NCBI RefSeq assembly: GCF_007746795.1
Contig: NZ_CP036343.1
Coordinates: 372,001 to 436,000, forward strand
Source of the DNA: Gimesia algae
GTDB lineage: Bacteria > Planctomycetota > Planctomycetia > Planctomycetales > Planctomycetaceae
Direction of reading: 5' to 3'
Length of the DNA stretch: 64,000 nucleotides
Of the stretch, positions 27,752 to 36,207 are shown piece by piece (the stretch's first letter is position 1; every line of letters starts with the position of its first letter). The position numbers were made by a program, and so were the translations under genes. The notes under the pieces are model-generated. The model was not told the origin of the DNA and did not search any database. It saw only the letters and a program-made list of their open reading frames with translations.

Positions 27752-28942
27752 TTATTTGAGGAAGAAGAACCGCTCTGCGCTCTTGACGGTTTTAGGGTCT
27801 TCCTTGCGTAGTTTGTCGAGCAGTTTTTTGGCTTTTTCGGTGGTGGCTGCATCGGGGCCCGTTCCCTTTTTGTTCTTGCCTTTGGATGCGACGAGCAGGT
27901 ACCGCACGATGGCCCGTTTAATCGAAGGGATGTCGTAATCCCCTGTGCCATACATGTCCATCAGGCGGTCGATAACAGACCAGTCATCCCAGCGGGCGAG
28001 ATCGGCGACAACCAGATCGGTGAGTTCCGGTCGATCAAGCAGCAGTTGCATGGATTTTCGCAGGCGTTCTTTGTCAATGCGACCATCGCCGTAAGTCCAC
28101 ATGAACCGCAGGGCCTGCATGGCAGCGTAGGTTTCGCTGAACGCGACATCTTTGGGTACGAATTTCGTTTCATCAATCTTATCCAGACCGTCCGCACCAG
28201 TCAGCAGCAGGTATCCTGAAATGACACCATCGATGCCCAGGCGAAATTCTTTGGTGGGCTCATTGATTTTCTTTTCCATGAAGGAGACGTCTTCCCCGGT
28301 GCCGCAAAGCCCGAGCAACAAACCGTAGAGTCCGATACGAGTGACCGGTGTATCCGGATCGATGAGCCACTTACGGATTTTTTCGCGGGGCATTTCTTTG
28401 GAGAGCGGGGTGATATCTTCATAAGGTGCATTTGCGAATTCCGCATAGGCGTCGTTGGAGATCATCTGGTCGGGATATTCCAGAAACTTCATGAAGTATT
28501 TGAGGCGTTTGGACGTTTTTATTTCAGGTGCCGGTGCCTGTGAAATGTAGTGGAAGCTGGTTTCGGTGACTTCGATGGGATCGCCCCAGTCGACTTCGGC
28601 TCCTTTGGTTCCCAGCAGCAGAAACAGGTTACCTTTCTTCCCGGGACGATGTCGATTGATGGTGATCTGATCGCCGGCTTTGAGTTTGTCTTTGTCTGAC
28701 TGTCGTACAATTTCTTTGACTTCGAATACGGTTTTGCCCGCTTTTTCCAGCGTTCCCTTTTCCGCTTCGGACCATTGTGCGAGGACGGCGACATCGGACT
28801 GCGAAAGCTGCTCGGTCAATGTGAGTGACGGAGCAGAACAGAAGGGGCAAGCGGTGAGGGCCGGTGTTTGTGTAAATACGATCAGCCCACAAATGAGTGC
28901 CAGGAAAATACGATTATTAAAATACTTTGTCAGACCAGTCAT
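27752..28942 (-). CDS. Secreted CPFC protein, tandem paralogue 2
   Basis: A 396-residue protein with leader ending LTAC then PFCSAPSLTLTEQLSQSDVAV. Same architecture as the downstream paralogue: N-terminal CPFC region, a beta-rich domain up to ~150, a conserved 'EYPDQMISNDAYAEFANAPY' and a C-terminal helical-repeat part with 'LTDLVVADLARWDDW'. It is transcribed first. The Cys may be lipidated (LTAC lipobox) or the CxxC may bind metal or redox-cycle; the sequence does not decide. Confidence 0.75.
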   Translation of the reverse strand: MTGLTKYFNNRIFLALICGLIVFTQTPALTACPFCSAPSLTLTEQLSQSDVAVLAQWSEAEKGTLEKAGKTVFEVKEIVRQSDKDKLKAGDQITINRHRPGKKGNLFLLLGTKGAEVDWGDPIEVTETSFHYISQAPAPEIKTSKRLKYFMKFLEYPDQMISNDAYAEFANAPYEDITPLSKEMPREKIRKWLIDPDTPVTRIGLYGLLLGLCGTGEDVSFMEKKINEPTKEFRLGIDGVISGYLLLTGADGLDKIDETKFVPKDVAFSETYAAMQALRFMWTYGDGRIDKERLRKSMQLLLDRPELTDLVVADLARWDDWSVIDRLMDMYGTGDYDIPSIKRAIVRYLLVASKGKNKKGTGPDAATTEKAKKLLDKLRKEDPKTVKSAERFFFLK

Positions 28943-29018
28943 GTGCCGAACCTCGTGGCGGTAGAAAACAGTTATTGGTGAAACGAATTTGATTCGCTAT
29001 TTGTCGTGTGATTCTTCA

Positions 29019-29942
29019 TTATTTATCAATGACGATGGCATCGTCAATCGTGTAGATGCGTTCGAGTTCTCCGTCAAAGCTTTCCGCATTGATATGGAAA
29101 ACCCCGACCACATCAAAGGGGCGATTGAGGATATAGTCGGCTGTAACGCCTTCGCGCATAATTACCGGAAACAGATCGTAGATTTTCGGGTTCTTACCGA
29201 AACAGCAGATCTGGTTATCCCGCGCGAGCAGAAAATATTCATTACCTGACTGCTGAAAGGGGGGATACATGAACCCGCGAATGCGAATGCGTTTTCCGTC
29301 CAGATTTTTCAGCCATTCAGGCATCAACTCGGGGGCCTCGGGAGTCACGGGCTCCATGTTCATGATTTTGAGTAAATCGAGGTCGTCGTAATTGACGAGC
29401 AGTGCGTTTTCGGGAGAAGTTCTGCGGAAGGAGCGTTCTTTGACCAGTATTTTGACTTCGCGTGGCTCGCTGGCGCGCTTTTCCTGCTTGACTTCCTCGT
29501 CTGTCAGGGCCCGTTTTTTGGGATCGGGGCGTTGCGCCACAACGGGCAAAGAAGTGTCGATAGAGAGTGTCTCACCGGACTTCAGACTCGCCGAATCCGA
29601 TTTGGCAGCTGCTGCGGTTGTCTGTTCTGAGGGGGGGGCAGGTACAGCTGGTTTCACAGCAACGGTAGTGGAAGTTTCCACCTGGGCCACTGGTTCGGCT
29701 GGTTGTTGCTCAGGCGTTACCTCAGCAGTCGCCTTTGCAGGTGTGGAATCAGACTGGGGGCGATCGTGATCAATCTGTTCGCTGAACTGCCGGTAATCGG
29801 TTGAGTCAGAAGAGGAACATCCACTGACAAAGACAGACAGGCTGCTCAGAACAATAATCGTGAGAGTGAATATAAAAGGTCGGGTAGGATTCAGGTGGGC
29901 CTGCACGTGATCAATCTCCTGATGATCGGGTGGTTGCACCAA
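29019..29942 (-). CDS. DUF3299-type lipoprotein
   Basis: A 307-residue protein with lipobox VSGC, a long low-complexity linker rich in Pro, Ala, Thr and Glu (residues ~45-160) and a C-terminal DUF3299 domain: 'KRIRIRGFMYPPFQQSGNE', 'FLLARDNQICCFGKNP', 'PFDVVGVFHINAESFDGE'. The double Cys in ICCFG is the family mark and may hold a metal. In Vibrio zrg-type loci a DUF3299 lipoprotein goes with a MacB-like ABC transporter used for zinc; here a DUF3299 paralogue follows upstream and an ABC pair with His-rich loop lies 6 kb away. That link is inference. Confidence 0.82.
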   Translation of the reverse strand: MVQPPDHQEIDHVQAHLNPTRPFIFTLTIIVLSSLSVFVSGCSSSDSTDYRQFSEQIDHDRPQSDSTPAKATAEVTPEQQPAEPVAQVETSTTVAVKPAVPAPPSEQTTAAAAKSDSASLKSGETLSIDTSLPVVAQRPDPKKRALTDEEVKQEKRASEPREVKILVKERSFRRTSPENALLVNYDDLDLLKIMNMEPVTPEAPELMPEWLKNLDGKRIRIRGFMYPPFQQSGNEYFLLARDNQICCFGKNPKIYDLFPVIMREGVTADYILNRPFDVVGVFHINAESFDGELERIYTIDDAIVIDK

Positions 29943-30070
29943 CTTCCTGACAAAGTTGATAATGGCTCAGACTGAAGATCAACCTGAGCCATTCAGATAA
30001 ACAGTCAACGCTAATTTAGTTAATTCTTTTCCAGGTTACAGAATCGAAGTCGAAAAGGCTGCACTCTCCA

Positions 30071-30784
30071 TCAATAGGAAGTTCGAGCCCGTTCGAAGTG
30101 GGTTCCCTTTATCTGGTATACGGGTCTTAATTCTCCTGCTGTGGTGGGGGCTTCAGCGAGGAACTCTCCAGCGACAGAGACCAGGCCTGCATAGAAATCA
30201 GCCCGTTTGTCTCCCTGCATTTCCACAAGGATCATGTCTTTGACGTCAGGCTGTCCGCCGAAGCAGCATTGGCCGTTATCTTTGACCAGGATAAAGCTCT
30301 TCAGATTTTGGGTATTACCGGTGGGGTACATGTAGCCTTTGAGGAAGATATTCTGCTGGTCCAGTTTAAGCACATCCGGGTTCACACCCTGGACGCCATC
30401 TTTAGTGACGAAGCCTTTGGCAGAGATATCACTGCTGAAGTTAAGACGGTGAAAGCCTTCCGGAACTTCATTGGCATAGACGAAAGACTGGTAGGCAATG
30501 CCGCTGACCAGAAAAAAGGTCGAGAGCGCCACACCCGAGGTTGCCACCATCTTGCCTCCCAGTTCACCAGCCGAGCGTTTAATACTCCAGAGGCTGATCA
30601 GGGAAACAAAAATACCAATGACAGCAATAGCCAGACCGATAATGCCAAACAGGGCAATGAAGGAAAACAGGCCAAGGGCCAGTCCTACGACAGCGGTCGG
30701 AGGAACGGGTTTGTACGAAAACTCGTCCTGGAAGTCAGCAGGATTTTGCAGCGAATGATTGGAACCATCAAGAACTTGCGACAT
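30071..30784 (-). CDS. DUF4190-like membrane protein with DUF3299-like domain
   Basis: A 237-residue protein with three membrane helices ('AVVGLALGLFSFIALFGII', 'GLAIAVIGIFVSLISL' and 'TSGVALSTFFLVSGIAY') forming a DUF4190-type anchor, then a periplasmic part with 'IFLKGYMYPTGNTQNLKSF' and 'NGQCCFGGQPDVKDM'. The YMYP...CCFG pattern matches the DUF3299 lipoprotein next door (FMYPP...CCFG), so the two are domain paralogues differing in anchor. Probably co-transcribed; spacing 128 bp. Confidence 0.8.
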   Translation of the reverse strand: MSQVLDGSNHSLQNPADFQDEFSYKPVPPTAVVGLALGLFSFIALFGIIGLAIAVIGIFVSLISLWSIKRSAGELGGKMVATSGVALSTFFLVSGIAYQSFVYANEVPEGFHRLNFSSDISAKGFVTKDGVQGVNPDVLKLDQQNIFLKGYMYPTGNTQNLKSFILVKDNGQCCFGGQPDVKDMILVEMQGDKRADFYAGLVSVAGEFLAEAPTTAGELRPVYQIKGTHFERARTSY

Positions 30785-30961
30785 CTTGCAAGGCCTTTCA
30801 AAATATCAGCAGAAATCAGAGAGAAAAAAAAACAACAAAATTAACAGCGATCAGACTGAAACCCGTATCAACCAAGGTAAAGGCTGCGCCTTTATTTATC
30901 ATATCATGCAACCGGATCGAGAGCACCCCTGAAAATGCACAGAAAATCAGAGAAATCCTGC

Positions 30962-30995
30962 AGCAGGACGAAGGGCGGCTCACCTTCATCCTGCT
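30962..30995. repeat. Strong hairpin
   Basis: AGCAGGACGAAGG and CCTTCATCCTGCT pair with one G-T wobble around an 8-base loop. It is followed by TTTT on the plus strand but there is no plus-strand gene to terminate; it lies 245 bp past the phosphonate operon on the minus strand, where the T tail is absent. The remaining 30785-31240 region holds no gene. Confidence 0.5.
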
Positions 30996-31240
30996 TTTGG
31001 GAGTAATCTCTGACTTCAGTCTGGTACTAAAAATGAAGTGCGTACCGATGCCCCCAGTATATACGTAATCAGGCTGTGTTTTGTTGAATTTTTATCAAAC
31101 TTAAGAATCTCAGCAAAGTGACCGGAACCATCTATGTCATAAGGCTTATAATCATAATAGCTTATGTAAAATTATGCCGGTCCCTGCTTTTGACGTCGAT
31201 TCGGAACTCGAAATCAGATTCTGCCTGGGGAGAACATCTG

Positions 31241-31846
31241 TCAGGAATGTTCCAGACAGCTTTCCACTTCTTTGCGATATTCCTGCAAGTCTGGTACTTT
31301 CAGCCCTTTGACCTTGGCTCCATCGTCCCAGCGTCTGAGTAAAACGGCGGTGTGGTGAAACGGGTTCTGTTCGAATTCTGCGATTTCGGCGTCTGTCATC
31401 AGGCCCCCCTGAAGTTCATAACTCCGCTGAGAGGCTCTGGAGAGACCGTTGAAATAGTCTGCATTGACTGAGCAGAGATAGCGTTTGGCGGGAACATGCA
31501 GAAAGATGGGTTCGGTGACCGCTTTGCCGAAGAAGGGAGCGAGCTGCTGTGCGCCGACGGTTTCGTGCTGCCAGTCTTCTGCGAGGAAGTGATTTTGCTC
31601 GTCGTGTTCGTCCATCAGAAAATGGCCAATGTCATGCAGCAGAGCCGCGGTGATCTGTTCCATGGTCGCATGACTTGTTTTCGCGAGATGAGCCGCCTGC
31701 AGTGCGTGTTCCAGCTGGGTGACGGATTCATCGTAAAAGCTCTGCCCGTGATCCTGCATCAACTCGAAGAGGGTGGTGACTCGTTCGTCGGGTGTTTTAC
31801 TGAGTGATAAGACATCACAGAGCGAGAGTTCAATTTTTTCTTTCAT
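31241..31846 (-). CDS. PhnZ-like HD-domain mixed-valent di-iron oxygenase
   Basis: A 201-residue HD protein. Metal ligands: His in TQLEHALQ, His-Asp in LLHDIGH, His in QHETVGA, His in HVPAKRYL and Asp in RRWDDGAK. Tyr and Glu just before the first His (FYDESVTQLEH) fit the substrate-binding elements of PhnZ-type oxygenases, and HVPAKRYL is typical of the PhnZ/MIOX branch rather than of HD hydrolases. PhnZ cleaves the C-P bond of 1-hydroxy-aminoalkylphosphonates with O2, releasing phosphate. The start overlaps the stop of the upstream dioxygenase (ATGA), the usual PhnY partner. Substrate (2-AEP, its N-trimethyl form or another) cannot be read from sequence. Confidence 0.82.
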   Translation of the reverse strand: MKEKIELSLCDVLSLSKTPDERVTTLFELMQDHGQSFYDESVTQLEHALQAAHLAKTSHATMEQITAALLHDIGHFLMDEHDEQNHFLAEDWQHETVGAQQLAPFFGKAVTEPIFLHVPAKRYLCSVNADYFNGLSRASQRSYELQGGLMTDAEIAEFEQNPFHHTAVLLRRWDDGAKVKGLKVPDLQEYRKEVESCLEHS

Positions 31847-32625
31847 GTTTGCTGCGCTGGCTTTCCATCAAAATGACCAATCTTGCTGATTTTCAATTTC
31901 TCGCTTCCGGTTGTATCAACCTGTGCGAACGAACGGCGTTTGTCGGCGTAATATTCTTCTCGCAGGTCGCCTTCCGCGCGGGCATTGTAAGTGAGGTAGA
32001 GCGTCCGACGCGGTTGTTGTGTTTCGTTGGGTGGACTTTTATGCGGCGCGTACGAACTGAAGAACAGCGCATCTCCCGGCTGCATGGGCACCGGTTCCCA
32101 GTCCAGGGTGTCAGCGTATTCACTGTCGATGCAACCGTTTTTGTCCAGATGTAACAGTCCGCGTTGATGCAGTTCGGGTGCGAAGAAGAGACAGCCGTTT
32201 TCGGGAGTTGCGGCATCAATGGCGATGGAGCAGGTGATGTGATTGCGAATGAACTCATACGCGGGAGCATCCTGATGTGCCGCATAGCCTCCGCCTCCCG
32301 GGTATTTGTAGTTGATTTTTTCCTTGTACAGAATAGCCGGCTCCCCCATTAACGCGCCGGCACAGTCGGGAATTTTTCCCTGTGTGAGGAGCTGTCGAAT
32401 GCCAGTGTGAAAGGCCAGGATGTATTCCGTGCGTGCGGGTCTCACGCCAGATGGTGTCTGTTCGAAGTGATGCATCCACTTTTCGTCGTCGGCAGGCCAG
32501 GTACTGATTTCTTCGACCCATTCACGCAGGTTTTCCGTTTCCAGCGCTGAGAGAAAGCCGGGAAACTTGACATAGCCGGTTTGATTCCAGTGGTGGAGTT
32601 GAGAGGCGGTGAGAGTTGTGTTCAT
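31843..32625 (-). CDS. PhnY-like Fe(II)/2-oxoglutarate dioxygenase
   Basis: A 260-residue phytanoyl-CoA-dioxygenase-family protein. The facial triad is visible as AAHQDAP (HxD) and APHKS (distal His), with Arg in QPRRTLYLTY for 2-oxoglutarate. The C-terminal EEYYADKRRSF is like that of PhnY-type enzymes. Expected to hydroxylate carbon 1 of an aminoalkylphosphonate, which the PhnZ-like enzyme then cleaves. It overlaps its neighbours on both sides by 4 bases, giving tight translational coupling. Confidence 0.82.
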   Translation of the reverse strand: MNTTLTASQLHHWNQTGYVKFPGFLSALETENLREWVEEISTWPADDEKWMHHFEQTPSGVRPARTEYILAFHTGIRQLLTQGKIPDCAGALMGEPAILYKEKINYKYPGGGGYAAHQDAPAYEFIRNHITCSIAIDAATPENGCLFFAPELHQRGLLHLDKNGCIDSEYADTLDWEPVPMQPGDALFFSSYAPHKSPPNETQQPRRTLYLTYNARAEGDLREEYYADKRRSFAQVDTTGSEKLKISKIGHFDGKPAQQT

Positions 32626-33980
32626 GATACGACACCTGTATTGGGGGTCAGGCTGGTTTCGGTTTCCAGTTCGAGCAATCGCCCGGCTTCGCTGACCGTC
32701 TGTTTCTGGCGAAAATACCAGACGACGACCAGTGTGCCTGCGATGGAGACGGGCGAGATGATCAGCGCCAGCCAGAACAGCAGGGCCACGAAATCCAGAT
32801 CCTTCTGAAAGATAAGATTGACGATGACCATCAGGATCACCGTGCTGATGTAACCTGCAAAATCTCCAAGATAGAGCAGGTATCCGACGTTGCTTTTGTC
32901 ACGGATCATGGCGATGACACGTTCATAGATTGTGGTATGAAACAGGACGTAAGGCACATACAGACTGATGCCAATGAGCACCATGAACTGAAACGCGGCC
33001 GCTTCTGTCCAGGCGGTGGTTCCCCAGTAAGAGAGCGTTGTCACCAGGGCACACCCGAAGCCGAGACCGACCATGATCATGCCTGTCAGAAAGGCGCGAT
33101 AGTTAGCGCCGATGAAGACGACGACTGCGCTCAAGGCAATGACAGCGATCGCGACCAGCATTTCTGACTGGGCAAAAATTTGCGGTTTATCCACGCCGAA
33201 TCCGGACCAGATTTCCGCAGCGTAGTCATCGCGCACACTGCGAAAGATGGTGAGTAAGACCATAAGTAGTATCAATACCGTTAATCCCAGCGCATTACGG
33301 GAGTAAAACTGTCTCCGCTCATGGCCGTTAAAGGGGGAGCGTTTCGAACGGGCGGTCACATCCAGTTCGCTGGGCGGGGGAATTTGCTCCAGCATCCAGA
33401 CTCCCACTAAAAGCGGGAGCCAGAACAGGGCACCGGTGAGAAAGGGCATCCAGAATTCGGTGACGCCATAGGACGACATCAGAATGGCACCCGCGGATTT
33501 GACCGTTCCGGAAGCCATGATGAAACTGGCACACAAGCCGGCGGCCATCGCTTCGGTCACACGCCGTCCTTCCAGGAACGCGAAGACGCAGCCAAAGACC
33601 ATGCCCAGCGGTAAGCCGTTACAGAACAGAAATAACGGCTTCAACCAGTAGGGGGCAATCGCATATGGAAGCAGCGCCAGATGGGCGATCGCGATCAGCG
33701 ACAGAATCATGGCTGCCCGGCGGTGGGGCGTCATTTCGGAAATGACTTTGATACCGATCAGTTTAGACAGGGCATAACCGCTGACCTGGGCAAACAGCAG
33801 AATGACTTTATAGCCGACTCCCCAGAATACCAGGTCTTCATATTGTGCGACGGTGAACGGTTTACGAAACGCATACATACAGAAATAAGTGGTAAATGCT
33901 GCGACCACAGACCAGGCGGTCAGGACACCTCGGTTACTCTGTCCCAGACGCGTCGAGATGTACTCCGATTGAAATCGCAT
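32622..33980 (-). CDS. DUF5690/MFS-type transporter of the phosphonate operon
   Basis: A 452-residue integral membrane protein with about 12 helices. The N-terminal 'FCMYAFRKPFTVAQY' is the mark of the DUF5690 group of major-facilitator-like transporters. First gene of the three-gene operon (stop overlaps dioxygenase start by ATGA), so it likely imports the phosphonate substrate or exports a product. Its promoter region holds a perfect 8-12-8 inverted repeat 22-49 bp before the ATG at 33980. Confidence 0.82.
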   Translation of the reverse strand: MRFQSEYISTRLGQSNRGVLTAWSVVAAFTTYFCMYAFRKPFTVAQYEDLVFWGVGYKVILLFAQVSGYALSKLIGIKVISEMTPHRRAAMILSLIAIAHLALLPYAIAPYWLKPLFLFCNGLPLGMVFGCVFAFLEGRRVTEAMAAGLCASFIMASGTVKSAGAILMSSYGVTEFWMPFLTGALFWLPLLVGVWMLEQIPPPSELDVTARSKRSPFNGHERRQFYSRNALGLTVLILLMVLLTIFRSVRDDYAAEIWSGFGVDKPQIFAQSEMLVAIAVIALSAVVVFIGANYRAFLTGMIMVGLGFGCALVTTLSYWGTTAWTEAAAFQFMVLIGISLYVPYVLFHTTIYERVIAMIRDKSNVGYLLYLGDFAGYISTVILMVIVNLIFQKDLDFVALLFWLALIISPVSIAGTLVVVWYFRQKQTVSEAGRLLELETETSLTPNTGVVS

Positions 33981-34001
33981 GCGGTGTCAGTACTAAAGAG
34001 G

Positions 34002-34029
34002 CTGTCATTTCAGGTGTTTGTAATGACAG
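34002..34029. promoter_or_regulatory. Inverted repeat, candidate operator of the phosphonate operon
   Basis: CTGTCATT (34002-34009) and AATGACAG (34022-34029) are perfect inverted copies separated by 12 bp. CTGTCAT equals the PhoB half-site of enteric bacteria, though PhoB sites are direct not inverted repeats. Position close to the start codon suggests a dimeric regulator. Confidence 0.5.
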
Positions 34030-34102
34030 GTAGTCTAAAGATACAGCATGAAGGGCAAGTGAGGCGGGTGTGAATTATGGATGAAGAACGTGCTGCCTGC
34101 TG

Positions 34103-36088
34103 TTATGTTTCTTCATTCAGAAGTTTAAGAATCTGTTTACGGTGCTCGTAATCATGGTGTAATGCCGTTAATTCCTTTGCAGTACGGCCTTGTGTATCTT
34201 TGGCGTTATGATCTGCGCCGTGTTGTAACAACCGGTCAACCCGTGAGGGGCGACCACAGCGACAGGCCACCAGAAGTGGAGTGGCACCTTCAAAGTCGCG
34301 GGTTTCGATGTTGGCTCCTGCCGCCAGCAGCAGTTCCAGAGCGGTGATGTCATCACTGGGGGTGTATCCGAAATTCAGTGAAAAATCCAGTTGAGAGAAG
34401 AATTCCCGGGCTTCTGCTGACGGATCATCTAACTCCTCCAGGAGTTCCAGTTTCATTTCTTCTTCTGAATATTCGTATGTCAGCTGAAAAGCGAGAAACG
34501 CTTCCGGGGCAGCAGCATAGAAGAGTGCCGTCCGCCCCTGTTCGTTACAGGCATGCAGGTCGGCTCCCGACGCCAGGATGCGTTCCAGAACGACAGCGTG
34601 TCCCTGTTCTGCCGCGGTCATGAGGGGAGTGACACCACCCTGGAGTGGTGTGTTGATATCAATTTGCTGATTCAACAAATACTCAAGCAGAGTCAGGTCT
34701 CCCCTTTGCGCGGCAGTGTGCAGCAGGCTGTTAAATGATTCCGGTTGAGTCTCGATACTGGCGCCTGCGGACTGAAGACGCTGGATGATTTCCGGATCGG
34801 TGTGGTGTTGAATCACATCATCATCACAGTTATCTGTGGCGCCAATCTTTGCGCCGCCTGAGAGCAGCAGTTCGACGCATTCCAGTGATTGAGCAAACAT
34901 CAGTGGCGTCCAGCTATCCACATCATATGCATTGGGGTCGGCACCATGTTGAAGCAGCGCGGTGACAATTTCCAGCTGATCATGCATGACAGCGGTGTGC
35001 AGTGCGGTTGCGCCGGTACTGGTTGCATCCGGATCGGCTCCCAGGTCGAGGAGTTCGCAGGCAAACTGATAATCTCCTTCCTCTGCTGCTGATTTCAACA
35101 GCCAGTAGCCTTCTCTGTCCACGGCATTGATATCCGCACCGTGACTGATCAGGGTACGCACCATCTCGGGGCTTGCTGCATTTGTGATTACAGGTTCTCC
35201 GTTTTCGGGATCCAGGTTGGCCCCTGCTTCCAGTAATAATTTCGCGCAGGTGACCGAGCCCGATCCTGCAGCCAGGTTAAGCGGAGTCATGTCCAGAAAG
35301 TTGGTGCTATTGAGATCTGCGCCCAGAGAGATGAACCAGGCCGTCATCTCTGCATGTTGCGCCAGTACTGCGTGCATCAAAGGTGTCTGACTGCGGCGAT
35401 CCTGGTCGGTCAGTTTTGCGCCCTGCTCCCAGAGGAGTTTTGCTTTGTCGAAGTCGCCTGTCTGCAGGCTGAGCAGCCAGGGGGACATCTCCCAGTCATT
35501 GCGGGTGGAAACATCTGAGCCTGCGCGGATCTCAGAGGCGACCTGCTCTACCGAGCCCAGGACGATGGCCCACATCAGGTCGGTCATCTGGACGGAATCG
35601 CGATCGGCTCCGTGCTCCAGCAGCAGTTTGACCGCGGCGAAATTTCCTTCACTTAATGCATTCCGCAGCGGGGATTCACCATATTCAGAAATTGCATTTG
35701 GATCTGCCCCCGCACGGAGCAAGAGATTCAGGATTTCGAGGTGAGCGGGGTCGAGAGATCCAGGCAGAGTGGTAATCACAGTGTAGCCCTGCGGGCTGAC
35801 ATAGCGGGGATTGGCTCCCCGGGCCAACAGGAACTGGACTTTGTCAATTCTGGCTGAACGAGCCGCCAGCAGGAGGGGAGTCTCTTGAACTGTAGAGCAG
35901 GGCCAGTTGACCTCAGCGCCCTGATCAATGAGCCATTGCAGGGTATCAAGGTGTGCCCGACGGTCTTCAGCCGCGTGCATTAACGGAGTTTTTCCATCAC
36001 GGTCATTTTCATTAATATTCACGCCAGAGGTCAACTGGCGCTGCAGGGCGCTGATATCGCCACGTCGGGCCGCAAAGTGGATCTGCAT
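34103..36088 (-). CDS. Long ankyrin-repeat protein
   Basis: A 661-residue protein without a leader, built of about 17 ankyrin repeats of the 'DGKTPLMHAAEDRR...LQWLIDQGAEVNWP' type, spanning essentially the whole length. It begins right at MQIHFAARRGD, the first repeat. There is a break near residues 520-570 where an acidic helical insert ('EYSEEEMKLELLEELDD') interrupts the array. Likely a protein-interaction scaffold; no enzymatic domain is present. It stands alone between the phosphonate operon and the ABC transporter. Confidence 0.9.
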   Translation of the reverse strand: MQIHFAARRGDISALQRQLTSGVNINENDRDGKTPLMHAAEDRRAHLDTLQWLIDQGAEVNWPCSTVQETPLLLAARSARIDKVQFLLARGANPRYVSPQGYTVITTLPGSLDPAHLEILNLLLRAGADPNAISEYGESPLRNALSEGNFAAVKLLLEHGADRDSVQMTDLMWAIVLGSVEQVASEIRAGSDVSTRNDWEMSPWLLSLQTGDFDKAKLLWEQGAKLTDQDRRSQTPLMHAVLAQHAEMTAWFISLGADLNSTNFLDMTPLNLAAGSGSVTCAKLLLEAGANLDPENGEPVITNAASPEMVRTLISHGADINAVDREGYWLLKSAAEEGDYQFACELLDLGADPDATSTGATALHTAVMHDQLEIVTALLQHGADPNAYDVDSWTPLMFAQSLECVELLLSGGAKIGATDNCDDDVIQHHTDPEIIQRLQSAGASIETQPESFNSLLHTAAQRGDLTLLEYLLNQQIDINTPLQGGVTPLMTAAEQGHAVVLERILASGADLHACNEQGRTALFYAAAPEAFLAFQLTYEYSEEEMKLELLEELDDPSAEAREFFSQLDFSLNFGYTPSDDITALELLLAAGANIETRDFEGATPLLVACRCGRPSRVDRLLQHGADHNAKDTQGRTAKELTALHHDYEHRKQILKLLNEET

Positions 36089-36207
36089 ACTGCTGTACTC
36101 CGGCTATTGAAGGACTCTGATTCCGATCAGACAATTCAGACTCAGAAAAGGTTCGTGCCTTTGAGCGACGGCAGTATGTGATCTGCGATGATGAAAAATC
36201 AGGCCGA

